Origin: Oenococcus sp. UCMA 16435
GTDB lineage: Bacteria > Bacillota > Bacilli > Lactobacillales > Lactobacillaceae
DNA length: 64,000 nt
Direction: 5' to 3'
Assembly (NCBI GenBank): GCA_004010835.2
Contig: CP030868.2
Span: 1,550,001 to 1,614,000, forward strand
The notes beneath the pieces are model-generated. The model saw nothing but the letters and a program-made list of their open reading frames with translations. It was not told where the DNA came from and did not search any database. The position numbers were made by a program, and so were the translations under genes. Shown here in pieces: positions 45,136-54,953 of this stretch. How positions within the stretch are numbered: the stretch's first letter is position 1; the number at the start of each line of letters is the position of its first letter.

Positions 45136-46449
45136 AAACTTATTCTTTAACAAAAGATACATTATTAGTTTCGTCAGAATCAAATATCAAAAATTCTTCT
45201 GTTGTTTATGTTTATGGTGACGAACGAGAATATATCGAATCTTTTGAACATAAATATGACTTTAAAATAGGCAATATACTAACGTTTGATGATCGAGTTG
45301 CATATGACACGATGATAGATCGGAACGATGAAAAAAGTTTGCTCGTAAGTTTTCTGTTTCCCGAGATACATGAAGGTGGGCATCTAGATAATCTGACGAC
45401 ATCTGTTGTTTTCTTGGTATTTAAAAATAAGTTGATAATTTTTACAAAACAAAAATTAAAATTCATTCCCGAACTCTTATCCAATATGGTTTTACGTGAT
45501 GTCAATAATTTCATTGAGGAAGTACTTTTAAAGATCATGCAAAAAAAATTCTATGTGATGCTTAACGAACTTCGTGGAATCAAGGAAAAAATTGATGATT
45601 TAGACTCAAAAATATCAACGTCCGGTCCACGCAGACCAATGTTTGGTGATTTATTGACTCTTCAAAAATACATGATAGCTTTGTCAACAACTTATGGCGC
45701 TAATCACAAAGCGCTGGATTTCATTAAAAAAAATTTCACAACTATTAATGATATTGATTTTACCACCAAAAAAATAATTGATGAGATATACGATACAAGT
45801 GACACAATGGATAGAATTATTTTAGGTTACAGCCAATATTTGGATGATTTGGAAAATATGATAAACAATATGTCTTCGTATCAGCTAAACATGATTATGA
45901 AAACTCTAACAGAGCTATCAATCGTTTTGACTATTCCAGCGATTATTTTTGGTTTTTGGGGAATCAATGTCGATGTCCCGTTTGAAAAATCTTCTTATGG
46001 TTTTTTTTGCTGTGCTGATTATCTCTGTTATACTAAGCCTAATTTGCTGGTTTTGGATGCGACGCAAAACATATTTTTAAAGTATTTGTGATACCCTAAT
46101 ATGATTTAAAGCAGAATTGCTTTGTTGACTTTTTAAAAGGCTGATTCCTTTCAATAATTTAATAGCTTTTGTCAGGAATTGTAATATAAATAGACAGTGG
46201 TATTTGTTATTTATCTAAATAGCTTTTTAATGTATTGCACTGTGCGCGGAGAAATATTAAAAGCTTCAGCGGCTTCCTTCACAGTATGAGAGTTAGAATA
46301 TTCAAAGATAGCCATATTCCGGCTATCTTTTTTTCTTTTGGGTCTACTCTCCTTATAGTTGGGATTGTGTTGCCTTGCAAATATTTTACCGGCTTGCGTA
46401 CGCTCGATAATCATATCACGCTCCATCTCCGCAACCGATAGCAAAGTTC
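45103..46449 (+). repeat. direct repeat copy 2 (uninterrupted)
   Basis: 1347-bp twin of 38538-40744 without the IS, in the same orientation. The left boundary cuts the Mod gene. At the right boundary the resolvase gene goes on further than in copy 1. Confidence 0.95.
45129..46080 (+). pseudogene. CorA/ZntB-like divalent metal transporter with T8 frameshift (copy 2)
   Basis: CorA-family channel: cytoplasmic domain with long helices, TM1 LSIVLTIPAIIFGFWGIN, short loop VDVPFEKSSYG, and TM2. The signature is GIN rather than GMN, as in ZntB. In the zero frame the loop is followed by FCCADYLCYTK and a long nonsense tail to 46091. Removing one T from the eight-T run (46002-46009) restores FAVLIISVILSLICWFWMRR, a perfect second helix with basic tail, and a stop at 46078. 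The intact protein would have 316 residues. AGGAGG precedes the ATG. Confidence 0.85.
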
Positions 46450-46680
46450 TGACAATCATACGCCCAATTGGGGTGTTATCTATCGTTCCTAAATTTAAAA
46501 CCTTAATCATTATTTTTTCTTTCAATAAGTCATCAATTAAGTTCAATGCTTCTCTAGTATTACGAGCAAAACGATCTAACTTTGTGACGATCAATGTGTC
46601 ATTGGGTTCAATCAGATGGACCAGTTTTTCAAATTGCGGTTGCCTGGTATTACATTTCAGAGGAGAAGTATAGTTTGCGA
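46211..46680 (-). pseudogene. serine recombinase (resolvase/invertase), N-terminally truncated
   Basis: The frame holds RQPQFEKLVHLIEPNDTLIV, KLDRFARNTREALNLIDDLL, RTLLSVAEMERDMIIERTQ and a C-terminal HTH. The first 40-50 residues, with the catalytic Ser in the YxRxS motif, are missing. Homology stops near 46645 where the restriction-enzyme fragment begins on the other strand. Inactive. Confidence 0.85.
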
Positions 46681-46683
46681 GAG

Positions 46684-47187
46684 TCAATGAACCTTACGCT
46701 GGATTCAGAAGGATTACCTGTGGCACAAGCAGGAGGACAAAAGAAGAAGCAAGATGATAATTCTGGTGACATTACCATAGAATACAAGGATCGTACTTTA
46801 TTGCTTGAAGTAACATTGGTGAATAAGAATGCCATTAAACGTGGGGAGTGGGAACCAGTACTCAGGCATACCGTTAATCTTTCTGCTAGTCGCACTGTTC
46901 CGGTTCAAACATATTTCATTACTGACGCTGTTGATAAGAACACCGAAAATATTTGGCGTTCTGTGGCTGCAACCGATTTAGAGGAAACCGCTGTCCAACA
47001 TTGCTCTACTCGTGCAACCATATATCCTCTGACAATTGATACGTTGATTAAATGGTTACATGATAAAGGTGTAAACGAAAAGGTTATTTGGGATGCCGTA
47101 GATACTTCATATAAACCACTAATCGAAACTGATTTCGACGCTGATTGGAAGACTGACATATTAGCCTCGATATCATCGAATAACTAA
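46684..47187 (+). pseudogene. C-terminal fragment, probably AlwI-family restriction endonuclease
   Basis: The region after the junction reads ITIEYKDRTLLLEVTLVNKN, RGEWEPVLRHTVNL, VQTYFITDAVDKNTENIWRS and PLTIDTLIKWL. EVTL plus EPVxRH and a following transport of PxxF is the pattern I know from the AlwI/type II nuclease family. The N-terminal part is missing, with no matching start or Shine-Dalgarno. Assignment by recall only. Confidence 0.45.
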
Positions 47188-47239
47188 ATACAGAAAAATA
47201 CAACAAATATTATCAGACTAGGGACTATGCTAGAAAACA

Positions 47240-47775
47240 TCAGTACATTCCTTAACTCAGGGTCTATAATCAATATAATAACCCAATTTTTCATTTTGGC
47301 AATCGTATCATTATTAATTAAATCAATTGTTTCTGGTGTTTGGATCACATGCAGACTAAGCACATCAGATTGCCTTAATAGTTCATCAAATGAAACCTGC
47401 TGAATCCATGATTCAGGAACCTTTTTAGGACGATGATTATAGGAAATAACTTTCATAGAAAAAGCGTGTCCTATTTTAGCAACTTTTTGCGCAATATGGC
47501 CATAACCGATTAGTCCTAAAGTTTTCCCTTTTAATTCTAATAGCGGTTTTTCCAAAAAGTAAAATCAGGAGCCTGTGCCCATCGGTTTTCATGAACAAGC
47601 TGATTATGTAATCCAACTTGACTAGTCACTTCTAATAATAACGAGAAAGTAAATTGTGCTACTGCGTCACTTGCATATGTGGGAATGTTAGTCACCACAA
47701 CCTTGTTCTGGTGTGCGCTCTCAATATCAACGACATCATAACCGGTTCCCATGATTCCGATATATTTCAATCGTG
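47240..47775 (-). pseudogene. D-isomer 2-hydroxyacid dehydrogenase fragment, frameshifted
   Basis: It starts abruptly at LKYIGIMGTGYDVVDIESAH (fused in frame to topB) and continues VVTNIPTYASDAVAQFTFSL to APDFTFW. The frame shifts at the T5 run near 47555 and goes on ELKGKTLGLIGYGHIAQKVA (GxGxxA NAD loop), DELLRQSDVLSLH, NDTIAKMKN. It then ends in unrelated codons. Both ends and the active-site region are lost. Confidence 0.8.
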
Positions 47776-49156
47776 ATGTTTTGCTGCTCCATTTCTTGGG
47801 TAGGGTAAAGTCCTCGCCTTGCTTGGGTTTCACAATGTAAAACTTTTGTTTATTTATGACAGTTACTTGTGGTGTTTCTAAGAACACCTCGGCAACTTTT
47901 TGCGCTTGCTGTTGGTGATTGATTTGTTGCTTAATGGCTGCACTGCCAGTTAATTGTGTTGGGACATCAGCGATCAATTTCACTACGAACTTCTTAATTT
48001 GGCTCAAAAAGTTATCCGGGGTGCGTTCTTCGGTACTGATTTGCTGTAACGCTTGCTCCCATTTAGCCGTCATTTCTGGACTAGTTAGCAAGGGTTCGAG
48101 TTCGACCGCTTTACATAGTGTGATCCCAGCTTCACTGACGTGCAGCTTATTTTTTTCAGTGACGAGATAGCCGCGTTGCTTTAACACTTCTAGCACATTG
48201 GCCCGGGTCGCACTTGTCCCAATGCCTTGCACATCTTTGAGAATTGCCTGGGCTGCTTCATCATCAAGCGTTTTGCCGGCAGTCTTCATGGCCGTAATCA
48301 GGGTTCCTTCGGTAAAGGGTACCGGTGGTGTCGTTTCTTTTTGCGGCGTTTGCAGATTCGCTGGAACTTGGTCGCCTTGGTGAACAATCGGTAGGGTGGC
48401 TGCTTCTTGCTGGTCGGCTTTGTTTTCATCAAATAATGCTTGCTAACCTTGCTTAGTTGGGACCTTACCGGTTGCTTTAAAATTAGCATCGCCGACTTGG
48501 GTAACAATGGTGGTTTCTTCATATTCGTAAGGATCAGCAAACATCGCTAACGTCGTCCTTAAAACCAGGTCATAGACTTGTTGCTGTAATTTAGGCAAGC
48601 TGGCTAGTTTCTCTTTCGTCGGCACGACTTTAGTCATAATAATGGCATAGTGTTCTTCAACTTTTTTCCCATCAACATAGCGTTTGTTCGGAGTGGTATT
48701 GGTTAAAGCGACTGGCTTAGAGACCAAACCCAGATACTTCGTCAGATTAGCCACTAAATAATCAAATTCTTCATCAGTGATATAAGCACAATCCGTTCGG
48801 GGATAACTCAGCAACTTGGCTTCATATAAACTTTGAATGGCCGCTAAGGTTTGGCTGGCACTGGCGTGATAACGTTTATTCATGGCACTTTGGAGACTGG
48901 ATAGTGAGAATAGTTGGGGACTAGCACGCTTTTTGCCTTGTTTTTGGACGTCCTTGATTAAACCGTCCTGCGAGCCTTTATGAACGTGTTTAGCTCGCAT
49001 GAATGTCATTAGCCCTGCTTCGTCTTTAAATCGCTGATAGGGGTCTAATTTTGCGACGAATTTTTGCTGATTAGCAAGAATTTCAGCATTTAGTTCAAAA
49101 TAGGGCTCCGGCTTAAAGTTTTTGATTGCCTGGTCTCTTTGATAGACCATACACAA
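47776..49156 (-). pseudogene. type IA topoisomerase (plasmid TopB-like), truncated with nonsense codon
   Basis: Plasmid-type topoisomerase III. Visible are YFELNAEILANQQKF, FSLSSLQSAMNKRYHASASQ, KLLSYPRTDCAYITDEE (active-site Tyr in SYPRTD), VEEHYAIIMT, GIGTSATRANVLEVLKQRGY and FTLPKKWSSKT. The Toprim N-terminus is absent (starts at 49156). A TAG at about 48443-48445 interrupts VPTKQG-ALFDE, where TGG (Trp) is expected. The 3' end is fused to the dehydrogenase fragment. Confidence 0.85.
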
Positions 49157-49269
49157 GGCTGGCAGCTATAGGTAACTAATCGAGCACGCTCTACGTACCA
49201 AATTTTTATCAATATAAAATACATTATGGGCTACCATTCATACCAATTAACCAGTCGCTAATTTTGTGA

Positions 49270-50100
49270 TTACAAGTGCATGCCCCCATCTTCATGCCGG
49301 TTCCGAGTTTGGTGTTGCCGTTGCTTTTTCGTCATTTCCCACTCGGTCTCCTTTAGCCCACGTAGTTGTTGCTTTCTTAGATAGTCCGTATTTTTCGCAT
49401 ATAAAATGGTCATTAAGGCTTCGTCCAAAATATTCATCAGGTAATTTTTCGGGCTGGTTGGGTGGTAATTAATAGCCTGATAGTCTTTAACTTGAGCTTG
49501 CTTATATTGATCAAACCGCGTTGCCTGTTGTTTCAAACGGGTTTGTACCATTTCAATTTGTTTTTGATTAAGCTTAGGATCTTGGCCACATTCGCCGAGA
49601 AACAGTTGCCGGGTGCCGTCGTGTTTTAAGACCCGTTGCAGTCGATGATCCTGAATATCTTTTAATTCAATTTTGCCTGACAGGTAATTCAAACCGGCTT
49701 GGTGTTGCTGACTAGTAAAGACGACGGGCGGCTGCTGTTGTAATTGACTAAGATCATTTGCGCTTAATGGCTTTAATTCTGGATCATAGTAAACCACGGC
49801 GGTATAGATTTGCTCTTTGTCAATTGTCTCTAGCTTATCCAGGTCACTGCCCGGAAAAGCAGTCATTAAAATACTGTTGTATTGGGTTTGCAGCACGGCT
49901 TTAACTTCCCGCATGACCCGTAAATCTTTGACCGCTTTAGAAATGAATGGAAGTTTGTCAAATGGTGTTGAAGGATAGTTTCTATCCTTTGGAGATCTCC
50001 TCGTGTGGGAGATCTTTTTTGTTGTTTTATTAGTTGCGGCGTTTAATCTGGTGTGTTGTCTGAATATCGTACTTGAAGGCATAACAAATAAGCCTACCAT
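49270..50100 (-). pseudogene. hypothetical plasmid protein, C-terminal part
   Basis: The homologous-looking part spans roughly 49270-49960: DKLPFISKAVKDLRVMREVK, YNSILMTAFPGSDLDKLETI, HPTSPKNYLMNILDEALMTI, ending HEDGGMHL. It is Gln/Lys-rich and soluble with no catalytic motif I recognise. In lactobacillus plasmids topB is often next to conjugation genes (LtrC-type), which may be its source. The upstream 130 bases belong to a hairpin (AGATCTCC/GGGAGATCT) and IS border DNA, so the true start is lost. Confidence 0.4.
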
Positions 50101-50124
50101 CGTGACGTTATTGTGGTAGATAAT

Positions 50125-51309
50125 CTAGGCAATCAGCTGGTAGACGCGTGTGAACATATTGGCCTGATTGGAGAAGCCATAACAAGCACGTTTGAGCTCC
50201 TTGATCTTACGGTTGATGCCCTCTATCGGTCCGTTAGAGTAGGACGATTTGGCGGCGTTAATTACTCCATTAAGATTCTTTCGTAGGGTATGCATGGCCG
50301 TATCTAGGGGCGTGCCGTTAGGCTGATAGTTAGTGATGATATTCTTGAGTTCATCAGCGTGACGCCCCATCAAAGCATCGTGGAGATCGATGTAGGTTTC
50401 ATAAGCTGTTTTGAAGGCCGGAAACGTATCGGCTCCAATATCAATAGCGTTCTGTTCGGTCGAGTACTCATTCAGGCCGAAGAGGTAGCGGCTCTTTTGT
50501 GCGTCAGGGTTGGCCTTGTGGAATAGGCGCCATAGTGATTTCAGTACTTTATATTCCCGCGAATGCTTGTCGAGTTGCTTTAAACATTGAGTGCGAATGG
50601 TATCCATCGTCCGGCCCATTAATTGAATAATGTGGAACCGATCAATAATGAGTTCGGCGTTAGGGAATAGTTCGTGCACGAATGCCTGATAGGAGGCGTT
50701 CATGTCTATGATGACGCGTTGAACCGCGGCCCGTTCTGCGGTGCTGTACTGACTAAGAAAGAACTGTTTGATGGTTCTATTAAGGCGGTCGCTAAGTACT
50801 TTAACTGATTTGTGAGTGTCGGCGTCAATGCAAATAAACGACATGGAGCCGTGCGTGGAACGGAATTCATCAAAGCATAGATTAATCGGTAACCGGCGGC
50901 TCGCGTGTGGATGAATATTAGCCGTCAAAATACGCTGAACTGAGTTTGTCGAAATACCGGTGAGACTGGCGATAGTCTTAGCCGGGAGTGATTTACTACT
51001 GGCTAGCTTCAGCACATGAGTCGCTAGTCCGTGACCGATGGCGTGGTTGGTTGATACCACTGGAGTGGTGGCCGTACAAGTGCTATGGCAGTTACTACAA
51101 CGCCAGCGTTGCTTGTTTAGCTCTAGAATTACGGGCCGGTCCATGGGTCCTGCAATGTGGACATGAGTGAGCTTGTGTCCGTTAGGGTGCAACGTATTGT
51201 ATCCACAGCTGGGACAGCGCCTGAGTGTGTAGGTAAGCTCTGCCTGGATGACCAAATACTTTTTGCGACCCGAGCCCCGACCATGAAATTCCTCACGAGT
51301 ACCGAACAC
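50125..51309 (-). mobile_element. ISL3-family transposase
   Basis: 394 codons from the GTG. An N-terminal zinc finger ([27 protein letters not shown]) and an HTH ([20 protein letters not shown]) precede the DDE domain. That domain carries [51 protein letters not shown] and the C-terminal [17 protein letters not shown] (catalytic Glu). The frame is open 19 codons further to 51366, where the family methionine position (followed by SQLDNT) is ATA. The element's inverted ends could not be fixed by eye. Confidence 0.9.
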
Positions 51310-51339
51310 CTGAATGTTTGTGTCTGTAATTCCCAGTAA

Positions 51340-51664
51340 TTTAAGTGTATTATCTAGTTGAGATATCTATTCCTACCCCGCTTATCTTGAGTTTCGTCGC
51401 TTAAAGCATAGCACTAGGGAGGCTTAGATGCCTTTTTTTGTTATCAAAAAGGGCCTAGTACTTTTGGAATGGAAATACTTTCCAACACCAAAAATTCTAG
51501 ACCCGCAATTGTTTTAAAAAGATTAAAAGGGAAAATTAAAGCAGATCAATAAAAAATAATCTTTCAATTAATTTTGTTTCTGAGAAAACTGTTCAAAACA
51601 TAACAAAACTCATTGAAAAAGAATTCGACATCATGTATTCATTAATTAAAACAAAGGAGAAATA
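51340..51664 (+). other. 325-base gap at the foreign/chromosome boundary
   Basis: No gene. It contains the presumed right end of the ISL3 element, a weak hairpin with T run (AGGC/GCCT, 51420-51440), and AT-rich DNA leading to the Shine-Dalgarno AAAGGAG of the ABC gene. Confidence 0.5.
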
Positions 51665-53659
51665 ATGGCCTATTTGGAATTAAAAGACATTCACAAGTCC
51701 TACACACTGAACAAAACTGAGAAATTTCCAGTTTTAAAGGGAATCAATTTAAAATTCGATAAGGGTGAATTTGTCAGTATTTTGGGAGAATCCGGTGGTG
51801 GCAAGTCGACCTTGATGAATATTATCGGTGGATTGGATCACGATTACCAAGGTGATGTTATTTTAAATGGAACATCGACTCGTGATTTCACGGAAAAACA
51901 AATGGATGCCTATCGCCGGCAAACAATTGGTTTCATTTTCCAAAGTTTTAATTTAATTTCTCATCTTACTGTTTTGGATAATATTCTTATTAGTTTGGAC
52001 ATGACAACTTTGACACGGGCCGAGAAAGAAAAACGTGCCAAGGATTTGCTTAAACAAGTCGGTTTGGAAGAACATATCAAGAAGCATCCTAATCAGCTAT
52101 CCGGTGGTCAAAAACAGCGTGTTGCGATCGCAAGGGCTCTTTCGTCGGATCCGGACATTATTATTGCCGATGAACCAACCGGTGCCTTAGACTCAAAAAA
52201 TACCGATGAAATTCTTGAAATTATGGAAGGAATCGCCAAAACCGGAAAGTTGGTTATTGCGGTTACTCACTCTGAAGAGGTCGCTCATTTTGGGACAAGA
52301 ATTGTTCATATGTCTGACGGGGTGATTGATAAAGATCAGACAAATCGAGAGAAATACTCGGTGCCAAGCAAACAATCCAACCGACTTGTTTCTAAAAAAT
52401 TAGGAATGCCGGCCGCTTACAAGAACGCTTATAAACATACAATGTATTACTTCTGGCGTAATTTCCTAATTATGCTGGGAACTGGAATCGGTATTTTTGC
52501 TGTTTTGCTGTTTTCTGGTCTGGGCAATGGAATTACGGCTTTTATTAACAGCCAAATTAATTCACTTGTAAACCCTCGTTCGGTAACGGTTATGAAAAAC
52601 ACTTCCGGAAAGAAAATGAGTCAGGCTCAATTTGAGAAGGCAGTCCAACAGGCGAGTTCAAATCCTTCGTCTATGCTGATTCAAAAAAGTGAGCTGGAGA
52701 AACTTAAAGCCTTAAAAAAGGTTAGTGCTGTTGAACCGGGCTATCAATTTAGTCAATATACCTTGAAGCTAGATGGGGTTAAAAATCCTGTATCGGGAAC
52801 CGGATTGCAGACCTGGACAAAAGCTTATTCCAGTAACACGGTCAAAGTTGGTAAAAAACCGGGTGAAAATCAGATTGTGATTGACAAGTCGCAGGCGCAA
52901 ACTTTTTTGGGAACAAAAAAGTATAAGCAAGCAATCGGCAAAACCGTTACTTTGACTTTTACCTGGATTAATAAAGACCAACAAGCAGTAACTGTGCAAA
53001 AAGATTTGAAGATTGTTAGAATTGCCAATGGCGGGCAATCGGGTGCTATTACCGGTACAAATTATTCAACAATGAAAAGTATGTTGGAGAAGGCCGGTGC
53101 TATAACCGATCCGAATTTTGTTTCCGTGAATGCCGATTCAATCGATTCAACGAAAACAGTGGCTAAAAAAATAAACAATATTAAAACAGACGGCAAGTAT
53201 ACTTTTGGCGCAATTACAGTTGGTGATGTTCTTAACACTGTAAGTTCGTATGTTAAATTAGCAACCAATGTGTTATCGGCAATTGCAGCAATTTCCTTAG
53301 TTGTTTCGGCTTTAATGATTATCGTTTCAATGTACATGAGTGTTTCCGAAAGAACCAAAGAGATTGGTGTGCTGCGTGCTCTTGGAGAAGGCAAAAAAGA
53401 TATAAGTCGCCTATTCACCGGAGAATCTGTTTTGATTGGTTTGTTCTCAGCTGTTTTGGCGTTGGTTCTTGCTTTTGGGATTGGGGCAATCGCTAATAAA
53501 CTGCTTTATGGTTTGGCTAAGGCCAATATGGTTGTCATTACACCTGGCAATGTCGTTTTTGCCTTTGTGATTGCAATTGCTATTTCTTTCTTGGCGGCTT
53601 TGCTGCCTGCTAGAAGAGCAGCAAAACTCGATCCGATTGATTCGCTTGCCACAGAATAA
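51665..53659 (+). CDS. fused ABC exporter, ATPase plus MacB/FtsX permease
   Basis: 664 residues. The ATPase occupies residues 1-235: Walker A GESGGGKST, signature LSGGQKQRVAIARAL, Walker B IIIADEPTGALDS and VTHSEE. The permease has TM1 (about 262-285), a large extracytoplasmic domain and three C-terminal segments ending LLPARRAAKLDPIDSLATE. Single-chain MacB-type exporters pump peptides, bacteriocins or wall-active drugs. ATG with AAAGGAG upstream. Chromosomal base use, in contrast to the block to its left. Confidence 0.93.
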   Translation: MAYLELKDIHKSYTLNKTEKFPVLKGINLKFDKGEFVSILGESGGGKSTLMNIIGGLDHDYQGDVILNGTSTRDFTEKQMDAYRRQTIGFIFQSFNLISHLTVLDNILISLDMTTLTRAEKEKRAKDLLKQVGLEEHIKKHPNQLSGGQKQRVAIARALSSDPDIIIADEPTGALDSKNTDEILEIMEGIAKTGKLVIAVTHSEEVAHFGTRIVHMSDGVIDKDQTNREKYSVPSKQSNRLVSKKLGMPAAYKNAYKHTMYYFWRNFLIMLGTGIGIFAVLLFSGLGNGITAFINSQINSLVNPRSVTVMKNTSGKKMSQAQFEKAVQQASSNPSSMLIQKSELEKLKALKKVSAVEPGYQFSQYTLKLDGVKNPVSGTGLQTWTKAYSSNTVKVGKKPGENQIVIDKSQAQTFLGTKKYKQAIGKTVTLTFTWINKDQQAVTVQKDLKIVRIANGGQSGAITGTNYSTMKSMLEKAGAITDPNFVSVNADSIDSTKTVAKKINNIKTDGKYTFGAITVGDVLNTVSSYVKLATNVLSAIAAISLVVSALMIIVSMYMSVSERTKEIGVLRALGEGKKDISRLFTGESVLIGLFSAVLALVLAFGIGAIANKLLYGLAKANMVVITPGNVVFAFVIAIAISFLAALLPARRAAKLDPIDSLATE

Positions 53660-53756
53660 AAAGTGCAACATCAAAGGCAGGGATGAAAATTCGGCTCGGA
53701 TATAATAATCACTTCTAAATTTTGATCGCGGAGCTTAAATTTTAAAAGATTTAAAA

Positions 53757-53779
53757 AACAGGTGAAGGCCTGTTTTTTT
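53757..53779 (+). terminator. intrinsic terminator after the fused ABC gene
   Basis: AACAGG / CCTGTT stem with a T7 run. Confidence 0.75.
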
Positions 53780-53805
53780 ATTATTTCAATTATCAATTTT
53801 TTTAT

Positions 53806-53819
53806 TGGAAACGATTACA
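53806..53819 (+). promoter_or_regulatory. cre-like site upstream of the Sel1 gene
   Basis: TGGAAACGATTACA matches the CcpA cre consensus at all but the third position. It lies about 175 bases before the Sel1 gene. Confidence 0.45.
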
Positions 53820-53994
53820 ATTAGCGTACTATTTGTATATCAGTAAAATATTTTCACTAACTCTCAAATATTAAGCAAAACCTGGATGATAGTCCAGCAA
53901 GCTAAAATTTTTATTTTTGGTTTTGAAACCTTCATAAGTAATGACTTAATTAATAGGATCTTTAAAATAAAATCTTTTCAGGGGATGATTATTT

Positions 53995-54822
53995 ATGAAA
54001 AAACATAGTTTTTTATTTGTATCTATATGTCTTTTATTGCTCGGAACACGTTTGCCCTTCAGTATCTTTGGCAATAACCAAACTGTTTCTCAAGTATTTG
54101 CTGAGACAACGAATAAAGAAAAAGCCAAGAAACTGTACAATACGGCTGTCAAAGAATTTAATAATGGCAGCGAAACAAAAGCCGTCGCTGATTGGAAAAA
54201 ATCGGCAAAATTGGGATCTGCCTTAGCCGAAAGCCAAGTTGCGTCGCAATATCTTAACGGAATGGGTGTTAAAGAAAATTACCAAAAGGCACTTTATTGG
54301 GCAAAAAGAGCTTATAAACATGGAGAGAATAGCGGCATGGCTGCTAATACGCTTGGAACTGTTTATTTGAACGGTTCAAAAACTGTGAAAAAAGATTACA
54401 AAAAAGCCCTCGCATATTTTAAGAAGGGTATATCTGAAGGCTACATGAAGAGTTATCGCAAATTGGCTTATATGTATTTGAATGGTTATGGAGTAAAGGC
54501 TAATACCACTACGGCCGTAAAATGGTATACAAAAGCAGCGAATAAAGGGGATATAACCAGCGAATATTCTCTGGGGCAGATATATGAAAAAGGACAAGGA
54601 ATAAAACAAGATTATTCAAAAGCCATGAGTTGGTATAAAAAAAGTGCAGCGAATGATGATGATGTTTCAGCACCGGGAGTTATTGAAAGTATGTCGTCAA
54701 TTGCTAATCTTTATGCTAATGGTTTAGGAGTGACAAAAGATTATCAGCAAGCGGAACAGTGGTACCAAAAAGCATTTAATGCTTCGCAAAAAGAAGTCGC
54801 TCTTCTTAAACAGAATTCTTGA
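53995..54822 (+). CDS. secreted Sel1-like repeat protein
   Basis: 275 residues. Signal peptide of about 36 residues (KKHS, hydrophobic LFVSICLLLL, likely cut after QVFA). Then five or six Sel1 repeats (36-residue TPR-like units) such as SQVASQYLNGMGVKENYQKA, YMYLNGYGVKANTTTA and ANLYANGLGVTKDYQQA. Sel1 proteins are protein-protein scaffolds. No LPxTG anchor is seen, so it is probably secreted. Partner unknown. Single gene, possibly under CcpA control. Confidence 0.88.
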   Translation: MKKHSFLFVSICLLLLGTRLPFSIFGNNQTVSQVFAETTNKEKAKKLYNTAVKEFNNGSETKAVADWKKSAKLGSALAESQVASQYLNGMGVKENYQKALYWAKRAYKHGENSGMAANTLGTVYLNGSKTVKKDYKKALAYFKKGISEGYMKSYRKLAYMYLNGYGVKANTTTAVKWYTKAANKGDITSEYSLGQIYEKGQGIKQDYSKAMSWYKKSAANDDDVSAPGVIESMSSIANLYANGLGVTKDYQQAEQWYQKAFNASQKEVALLKQNS

Positions 54823-54894
54823 TAGTATTATTTGCGTTTATTATCAAGCAAAAATGTTTGGTTCCGTTATTTTTATATTATTGATAGTTATAAA

Positions 54895-54925
54895 TAAAAG
54901 CCTGCTTTAAAGCAGGCTTTTATAA
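54895..54925. terminator. bidirectional terminator between Sel1 gene and sugar porter
   Basis: Perfect palindrome AAAAGCCTGC-TTTAAA-GCAGGCTTTT. Confidence 0.92.
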
Positions 54926-54953
54926 TTAGTCTTATAAAACTGAAATAATAAAA

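Larger units (their letters stand above)
53660..53994 (+). other. 335-base gap: terminator and cre-like site
   Basis: It contains a short A/T-rich stretch with TATAAT (53700-53705), the terminator of the ABC gene and a cre-like site. No ORF of note. Confidence 0.5.
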
